Assembly: GCA_023428515.1 (NCBI GenBank)
Contig: JAEYXI010000260.1
Span: forward strand, 1 to 6,125
Reading direction: 5' to 3'
DNA length: 6,125 bases
Source: Pseudomonadota bacterium
Lineage (GTDB): Bacteria > Pseudomonadota > Alphaproteobacteria > Rhizobiales > Rhizobiaceae
Both the position numbers and the translations under genes were made by a program. Below the pieces are notes generated by a model. That model saw only the letters and a list, made by a program, of their open reading frames with translations. It was not told the origin of the DNA and searched no databases. Shown here one piece after another: positions 1 through 3,881 of the stretch; positions within the stretch are counted from its first letter, which is position 1; each line of letters starts with the position of its first letter.

Positions 1-40
1 CCCTTGCCCCCAACTCCCCCGCTGCTCCGCGCGAACTCGG

Positions 41-62
41 GAAGCAGGACGCAGCCTGCTTC
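41..62. repeat. 8-bp perfect inverted repeat upstream of ssb
   Basis: GAAGCAGG (41-48) is the exact reverse complement of CCTGCTTC (55-62), around a 6-nt centre. No T-run follows on either strand, so it does not look like an intrinsic terminator. It lies about 30 bp before a possible -35 element and 95 bp before the ssb start codon. It could be an operator or the remnant of an upstream gene's 3' end. The flanking bases 1-40 are C-rich with no recognisable gene. The palindrome is seen directly; any function is inference. Confidence 0.4.
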
Positions 63-92
63 GCCTAAGAACTGTATAGCCCCGGCGAGATC

Positions 93-121
93 TTGACGGC
101 GACCCGACTAGACAAATCAAT
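93..121 (+). promoter_or_regulatory. Possible sigma-70-type promoter for ssb
   Basis: TTGACG at 93-98 matches the -35 consensus at five of six bases. The only candidate -10 boxes at 16-17 bp spacing (AATCAA at 115-120, ATCAAT at 116-121) are poor. Its position 36 bp before the ssb start codon is suitable. The call rests mainly on the -35 element. Confidence 0.28.
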
Positions 122-144
122 GGTTCATCACCCAAATTCACAAT

Positions 145-149
145 GGAGA
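145..149 (+). promoter_or_regulatory. Ribosome binding site of ssb
   Basis: GGAGA at 145-149 sits 7 nt before the ATG at 157. It fixes that ATG as the start and rules out the overlapping frame that opens at 143, which has no such site. Confidence 0.75.
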
Positions 150-156
150 CTTCAGA

Positions 157-516
157 ATGTTCTCTCTCAATCGCGCTGAAATCATCGGCAATCTCGGCGG
201 AAAGCCCGAAATCCGTACCTTCCAGAACGGTGGGCGCGTGGCCTCTTTCCGAGTGGCAACCAACACCTCGTACAAGGATCGTGACGGCAATTGGAAGGAG
301 GTCGAGCAGTGGCACAGCGTCGTGGTATTCGATGAGTACCTGATCAAGCGCGTCGAAAAGCGCCTGAAGACCGGCACCAAGGTCAACGTGTCGGGTGCCA
401 TGGAGACCCGCGAATACGAGAAGGATGGGCAGACCCACCGTGTGACGGAGATCGTGCTGCGCCCCTATGGCAAGGGCGACATCATTCTCCTCGATGGTTG
501 GATCGCCGCCGAGTGA
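157..516 (+). CDS. ssb: Single-stranded DNA-binding protein, short form without acidic tail
   Basis: Binds single-stranded DNA during replication, recombination and repair, or during plasmid/element transfer. The 119 residues form essentially one SSB-type OB fold. The start (FSLNRAEIIGNLGGKPEIR) is the typical first strand. The RVASFRVATN segment (27-36) is the conserved second strand. W46, W52 and F58 lie where the family has its DNA-stacking aromatics; W52 and F58 align with E. coli W54 and F60. GTKVNVSGAMETREY (73-87) is the typical 'G..V.V.G.L.TR.W' strand. Chromosomal SSBs are usually about 150-180 residues, with a Gly/Gln-rich linker ending in an acidic DDxIPF tip that recruits partner proteins. 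Here the protein ends in LLDGWIAAE, so linker and tip are absent. Such short SSBs are often carried by plasmids, phages and integrative elements (family knowledge). The start is supported by GGAGA at 145-149. A 67-bp hairpin-bearing gap separates it from the next gene. Confidence 0.93.
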   Translation: MFSLNRAEIIGNLGGKPEIRTFQNGGRVASFRVATNTSYKDRDGNWKEVEQWHSVVVFDEYLIKRVEKRLKTGTKVNVSGAMETREYEKDGQTHRVTEIVLRPYGKGDIILLDGWIAAE

Positions 517-526
517 GGCCGTAATG

Positions 527-555
527 TCCGGGTGGTGAGATTGCTCCCACCCGGA
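527..555 (+). terminator. Strong hairpin after ssb, terminator-like but without a U-tract
   Basis: TCCGGGTGG (527-535) pairs perfectly with CCACCCGGA (547-555). With one bulged T at 536, GAG (537-539) can also pair with CTC (544-546), closing a 4-nt loop. The structure begins 11 nt after the ssb stop codon. It is followed by TTAACTCGG rather than a run of T, so it is a weak candidate for intrinsic termination. It may instead protect the 3' end of the ssb mRNA or attenuate the downstream gene. The helix is seen directly; the role is inference. Confidence 0.45.
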
Positions 556-583
556 TTAACTCGGCCAGGTATGGAGAGACCCC

Positions 584-949
584 ATGGAGCCCTACCGCGT
601 TCACAACTTTCCGGCCCCTGACCTGCCGGGCACGGCCGGCCGTCACACCTTGTCCCGGCCGCTCTGGCTTCGCGCCCTCATGTGGCCGCTGCGCCTGCTC
701 GCTTCGATGGTGCGCAGCATGGCGCTGTTTGTCTTGGTCACCGGCCTGCCCTTCGTCGTTCTTATGCGAAAGCTGGCGCTGGTGTGGATCGTGCTCGCCG
801 TGGCGGGGTTTGCTTCCGGCGTGCCGGCGCTTCACGCCTCGCTGATGCTGGCCGCCGGCGCTGTCTCTTGGCTGTTCATGGATGCTTGGAATTGGGCGCT
901 TTATCGCCTTCTGCCCGAAGATGATGTTCTCATCGCGCCTTATCATTGA
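584..949 (+). CDS. Small multi-pass membrane protein of unknown function
   Basis: I do not recognise a named family. The 121-residue protein has a polar, proline-containing N-terminus (1-25) and a basic/aromatic segment rich in W, R and L (26-45). Three hydrophobic stretches follow: about 45-61, 64-80 and 82-99, the first two separated by a short Arg-Lys turn (RK at 62-63). The tail is short and partly acidic (PEDD at 111-114). The positive charges before the first helix suggest a cytoplasmic N-terminus in the inner membrane. The ATG at 584 is supported by GGAGAG at 573-578, 5 nt upstream; an ATG at 571 is out of frame. It lies 67 bp after ssb on the same strand, so co-transcription is possible if the intervening hairpin does not terminate. 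The pairing with an island-type ssb suggests a mobile-element accessory protein, which is inference. It converges on the - strand gene ending at 1129. Confidence 0.72.
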   Translation: MEPYRVHNFPAPDLPGTAGRHTLSRPLWLRALMWPLRLLASMVRSMALFVLVTGLPFVVLMRKLALVWIVLAVAGFASGVPALHASLMLAAGAVSWLFMDAWNWALYRLLPEDDVLIAPYH

Positions 950-1128
950 TCCACGATCGGCGACCGCTACCATCTTGGCAGAGGCCTTATCGGGCAAAGC
1001 AAAGCAACGCACGCGCAAAATCCACGCAGGCTAAAGAAGCGCGTGAGGTTTAATCAATTCGCTTCTGTCACCTGTTGAAGCAGAATGTATAGGCACAATA
1101 CTGATGCCCTAATGGCTGGCCCTCGTCT
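950..1128. other. Convergent intergenic gap, no gene seen
   Basis: This 179-bp stretch lies between the stop of the small membrane protein (+) and the stop of the proline-rich anchored protein (-). No reading frame with a usable ribosome binding site is seen. The best structure is a 7-bp inverted repeat, AGAAGCG (1035-1041) with CGCTTCT (1060-1066), around an 18-nt loop and without a T-run on either strand. It is a poor terminator candidate. Confidence 0.5.
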
Positions 1129-1668
1129 CTATTGCGCCGGAGCCACTCTTGGAGGAGGCTTTGGCGCGCGCTGAGGCGCCTGTGCTGCCGGCGGAGACGA
1201 AATGACGGCCGCCGGAGCCGCCGGAAAGCAGCTGATGGCCCCAATCGTGTTGGACCCATAGACGACATATCCGGTGGGCCTGCGCACACTGTGTTCAGCT
1301 TCGATCGGCACATAGAGATAGCAGATTGACCCATCCACCGGATCGCGAAAGCGCTGGATGATGGTGTCCATCAGGGGGCCCCGATAGATGCCCTCTATCT
1401 GCATCGCATTGAGGCTCTGCCAACTCGGGCCAACAGGCTGAATCATAGGAGCGACAGCTGCCACCGGCTCCTCTTGCGGCGGCGCCCTGGGAGCAGGCGT
1501 TGCCGGCGGCAAGACCGCCAAAGGCGGTGCGGAAACGCCCGCCGTGGCGTGAAGAATGCGTTCGCGAAAGGTCTCCCAAAGGACCAGCAATAGAGCAGCC
1601 CCAACGACAAGTGCGAGGGCAATCAACAGCGCAGGTAAAATCCGTTTCACGCCAGTCGCCGTGTTCAC
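1129..1668 (-). CDS. Membrane-anchored proline-rich protein with a conserved-looking cysteine-pair domain
   Basis: Not assigned to a named family. The 179-residue protein starts with a short basic segment (VKR) and one strong hydrophobic helix (about 11-31). A Pro/Ala/Glu-rich linker follows (about 46-82), then a compact region at about 83-148, then a second Pro/Ala-rich, basic tail (149-179). The compact region has a domain-like pattern: IEGIYRGPL, QRFRDPVDGSICYLYVPI, then GYVVYGSNTIGAISCF, with cysteines at 116 and 147 that could form one disulfide. The layout fits an inner-membrane anchor with a periplasmic domain. The start is GTG at 1666-1668; an alternative GTG is codon 7 (1648-1650). 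Neither has a good Shine-Dalgarno. An in-frame stop at 1738-1740 limits extension upstream. It follows the adhesin gene on the same strand after 82 bp, with a terminator between, so its expression may depend on read-through. A role as adhesin accessory protein is inference only. Confidence 0.78.
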   Translation of the reverse strand: MNTATGVKRILPALLIALALVVGAALLLVLWETFRERILHATAGVSAPPLAVLPPATPAPRAPPQEEPVAAVAPMIQPVGPSWQSLNAMQIEGIYRGPLMDTIIQRFRDPVDGSICYLYVPIEAEHSVRRPTGYVVYGSNTIGAISCFPAAPAAVISSPPAAQAPQRAPKPPPRVAPAQ

Positions 1669-1688
1669 CCGGCCGACGCACGGGAGAT

Positions 1689-1728
1689 AAAAACGAGCAC
1701 TGGCCGGCGCGACGCGCGACCGGCCAGT
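1689..1728 (-). terminator. Intrinsic terminator of the adhesin gene
   Basis: Read on the - strand, a perfect 9-bp stem is formed by 1720-1728 and 1699-1707 (ACTGGCCGG against CCGGCCAGT). A further 4-bp CGCG stem lies inside it, offset by one bulged base. Five nucleotides after the hairpin comes TTTTT (1689-1693). It begins 22 nt beyond the adhesin stop codon at 1751. It lies only about 20 nt before the GTG start of the downstream gene, leaving almost no room for a separate promoter. Confidence 0.75.
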
Positions 1729-1750
1729 CCGATGACGCTAAGCGCCGCGA

Positions 1751-3325
1751 TCAAAACTCCAAGGTCGCGCCGATCCGGCCGACATTGGCATTGCCGCCGC
1801 CATTGCCGTAACCCGCGTGCAGCATTATCGGCATCTCCGTCGCAAGCCGATGGGCGACGTTGATGCCGACGCCGGTTTCGCCGCTGAAATAGCTGACATT
1901 GCCGGAGAGCGTGGTCTTGCCCGGTGCCGAGGGCATGACGGGGCCGGCAAGCGCGACAGCGGCGGCAATGCCCTGTCGAGCCTCGACACGCGTCTGCTGG
2001 ATTTCATTGCTGAGGCCCAGAACGGCTCCGTTGAGCTGGCTCACATTCACCGCGTCGGTCGGTGCGATGCCTGCCGCGACATTGGTAATCCGCCGTTCGG
2101 CGCCTGCCGCGCCCACGGAGACAGTGTTCACCTGGCTCGCGACCGAACCATTGCCGAGCGCGACGGAGTTCGCCGCGTTTGCCTGAGCGCCGGCACCAAT
2201 GGCCGTTGAGTTCGTCCCATTGGCCTGAGCGCCCGTTCCAGCCGCCGTGGAGTTGGCCGCCACGGCTTGCGAACCTGTGCCGAAGGCACTGGAGTTGGTT
2301 CCCTGAGCGCTGGCGCCTGAACCCACAGCAGACGCGCCCGTGGCCTGCGCATTTGCCTGATAACCCATGGCGACGCCGTTCTGGGCGCCGGCCGCGACAT
2401 AGGCGCTCGTACCATATACCGAGGCGTTCACGGCACCGGCGCCCGCATAGGCGTTCGTGCCGTAGACGCTGGCATAATTCGCGCCTTCATAAACCTGGGC
2501 GCCGTAGCCAAAGGCATTAGAGTAGTTGGTGTTCTGCGCCACCGATGCATTCGTACCGACCGCAGTGGAACTCTGCGAGTTGGCTCCGACCGACGCGCTA
2601 CGGCCCAAGGCCAGCCCGTTCACCGCACCGTCGCCGACGGAAGCCGCCGTGCCCACGGCCGTGGAATCGGTGACATTGTCGCCGATAACGGCGCTGCGGC
2701 CGACCGCGTTGGAACTGACAGATCCATCGCCGACGGAAGCGCCGACGCCGACGGCGCTTGACGCAGCGGAATTGTCGCCGACCGTCGCCTGCGTGCCGAT
2801 AGCTTGCGCACTGTTCGAGCCGGCCCCGACGGTTGCCTGGCTTCCAATCGCGGATGCGGACACCGAGCCGGCACCAACGGCGGCGCTGCGCCCTGCCGCC
2901 AAAGCTCCTGTGCTGTTATCGCCGACGGTCGCCTGTGTGCCGATAGCCGTCGCGTTCGAGGCGTTGTCGCCCACGCTCGAACTCCGACCGACCACATTCG
3001 CGCTTTCGGAGCCATTGCCGATGGACGACTGAATGCCCAAGACGGTTGAGGCAGACGAGTTCGTCCCTATCGTGCTGCCAAAACCGATTGCAGTCGAGTA
3101 GTTTGAATCCGCGCCGATAGTGGCGGCGTTCCCGAAGGCTATCGAGCCGTTGGTTCCGCCGGTATTGGCAGGCGTCTGACCCGTCGCGGAGATGGCGAAG
3201 CCGGAGGTGTTTCCGCCATCGATACCGCTCCCCAGCGTGTCAGCGACGGAGGGCGTTGCTCCCACCATCAGCAGCGCGCCGAGCGACACCCCGCAAGAGT
3301 ACCTCGCGATCCGCAAAATCGTCAT
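1751..3325 (-). CDS. YadA-like trimeric autotransporter adhesin (type Vc secretion)
   Basis: A surface adhesin that trimerises in the outer membrane and exports its own head. In order over 524 residues: a signal peptide (1-28, likely cut after SVA before D29); a long head of left-handed beta-roll repeats (about 55-396) with the xxAxG pattern seen in AIG, AVG and VYG; a neck (about 410-432, [20 protein letters not shown]) with the family's ITNV.AG....DAVN signature; a very short helical stalk (about 433-455); and a YadA anchor (about 445-524) whose last strand ends in F, as expected for BAM recognition. The head has 16-residue repeats up to residue 326 and 14-residue repeats from 327. The ATG at 3323-3325 is preceded by GAGGGG (complement of 3331-3336), 5 nt away. 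A strong terminator follows the stop. The neighbouring divergent gene is also secreted. Family assignment is firm; the binding target cannot be read from sequence. Confidence 0.95.
   Translation of the reverse strand: MTILRIARYSCGVSLGALLMVGATPSVADTLGSGIDGGNTSGFAISATGQTPANTGGTNGSIAFGNAATIGADSNYSTAIGFGSTIGTNSSASTVLGIQSSIGNGSESANVVGRSSSVGDNASNATAIGTQATVGDNSTGALAAGRSAAVGAGSVSASAIGSQATVGAGSNSAQAIGTQATVGDNSAASSAVGVGASVGDGSVSSNAVGRSAVIGDNVTDSTAVGTAASVGDGAVNGLALGRSASVGANSQSSTAVGTNASVAQNTNYSNAFGYGAQVYEGANYASVYGTNAYAGAGAVNASVYGTSAYVAAGAQNGVAMGYQANAQATGASAVGSGASAQGTNSSAFGTGSQAVAANSTAAGTGAQANGTNSTAIGAGAQANAANSVALGNGSVASQVNTVSVGAAGAERRITNVAAGIAPTDAVNVSQLNGAVLGLSNEIQQTRVEARQGIAAAVALAGPVMPSAPGKTTLSGNVSYFSGETGVGINVAHRLATEMPIMLHAGYGNGGGNANVGRIGATLEF
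2138..2347 (-). repeat. Five tandem 42-bp (14-residue) head repeats
   Basis: Adhesin residues 327-396 break cleanly into five 14-residue units: [56 protein letters not shown] and [14 protein letters not shown]. The conserved G follows a hydrophobic or small residue at position 9 of each unit. This is the ordinary YadA head-repeat length. The block directly abuts the longer-period block upstream and the neck region downstream. Confidence 0.85.
2348..3163 (-). repeat. Seventeen tandem 48-bp (16-residue) head repeats
   Basis: Adhesin residues 55-326 divide without gaps into 17 units of 16 residues, for example [16 protein letters not shown] and [16 protein letters not shown], with a conserved G at position 11 and a V/I/A at position 16. 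The first unit (55-70) is the most divergent. Units 13-15 are tyrosine-rich ([19 protein letters not shown]). At DNA level some units are close to identical: the segments starting near 2772 and 2916 match closely and lie 144 bp apart, exactly three units, which points to duplication. Confidence 0.85.
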
Positions 3326-3330
3326 TTCCG

Positions 3331-3336
3331 CCCCTC
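3331..3336 (-). promoter_or_regulatory. Ribosome binding site of the adhesin
   Basis: On the - strand GAGGGG lies 5 nt before the ATG at 3323-3325. It supports this start, which also gives a complete signal peptide. The stretch just upstream (3337-3380) is clearly AT-richer than its surroundings and probably holds the promoter, but I cannot place convincing -35 and -10 boxes. Confidence 0.6.
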
Positions 3337-3881
3337 ATATTTTCTTCGAATTAAAAACACTTTCTCAACAAAATCATGAATCGGGGCCGGCGAGCAAGCC
3401 GGTGGCAAGGCCGGCGCAGGCCAATTGGGCACGTACGCGCGTCCCCTGGAGGTCCGGAGCTATGAATTTGCTGCGAATGCAAAGGTATATGGGGCGGCTA
3501 CGTAGTTTTCCGGAGAGCTGGAGAAATCCCGCTTTGCAGCAGAATTGCAGTTGGGCGACGGCGAGGAATTGGCTCATTGCGCCCATGTGGGGAGTAGCCC
3601 GGAAGAGCCTGCCTGCCAGAGTCTGCGCTGTACGGGGTGGCGCATCTCACCAATATGGCGACCAACACACCATGCGATGACACCGATGTAAGAGGGAAAC
3701 CGGCCTGGGTGATGTGGTTTCGAGAGCAGGACGCGCACGCGCGCGAGGAGAGCTGTCGGGTGGGATTGGCGAAGCGAGTAATCAGCAAAACATCCCGCCC
3801 CTTTTCCGTCACATTCCCATTGCGGTGCGACCGTAGCGTGCACTAGCCTCGAACGCATAGTAATGGGTCTGGTGGGACGAG
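3337..3881. other. Divergent spacer between adhesin and giant secreted protein
   Basis: This region should hold promoters for both neighbours. Near the adhesin it is AT-rich (3337-3380). A small inverted repeat, CCGGC (3387-3391) and GCCGG (3398-3402), lies beside it. Near the giant gene, TTGCGG at 3820-3825 with CTAGCC at 3843-3848 (17-bp spacing) is a weak promoter-like pair. Several frames are open across the region on both strands, but apart from the weak 72-codon candidate at 3462 none has a ribosome binding site or protein-like composition. No transposase remnant, tRNA or terminator is visible. Confidence 0.5.
3462..3680 (+). CDS. Doubtful small ORF, 72 residues, in the divergent spacer
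   Basis: The only support for this frame is GGAGG at 3448-3452, 9 nt before the ATG at 3462. The predicted peptide starts MNLLRMQRYMGRLRSF, is rich in Arg, Trp and Met, and has no recognisable domain or clear membrane helix. The composition looks like translated non-coding DNA as much as a real small basic protein. The frame is also open upstream of this ATG, into the adhesin's complement. I list it so that the spacer is not taken as certainly empty. Confidence 0.15.
   Translation: MNLLRMQRYMGRLRSFPESWRNPALQQNCSWATARNWLIAPMWGVARKSLPARVCAVRGGASHQYGDQHTMR

Noticed and set aside
1..80. End of an upstream gene at the left edge
   Set aside because: A + strand frame reaches TAG at 76-78, but the residues before it show no recognisable pattern and too little is visible to support a partial gene.
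482..1018. - strand frame of 178 codons opposite the 121-residue membrane protein
   Set aside because: Its composition (Arg, His, Gln, Gly) is shadow-like. The + strand frame has a good ribosome site and clear membrane helices.
1035..1066. Inverted repeat in the convergent gap as a bidirectional terminator
   Set aside because: Its 7-bp stem with an 18-nt loop and no T-run on either side is too weak to call.
1295..1681. - strand frame of 128 codons overlapping the anchored protein gene
   Set aside because: It is out of frame with the anchored protein and lacks its coherent helix-linker-domain layout.
2526..3032. + strand frame of 168 codons with Pro/Thr/Ala repeats
   Set aside because: The repeats are only the complement of the adhesin's 48-bp head repeats. 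There is no independent support for translation.
2138..3163. CRISPR-like regular repetition
   Set aside because: The 48-bp and 42-bp periods are in-frame coding repeats of the adhesin head. There are no identical direct repeats separated by unique spacers.
3637..3846. + strand frame of 69 codons in the divergent spacer
   Set aside because: It has a GTG start with no convincing Shine-Dalgarno and no protein-like features.
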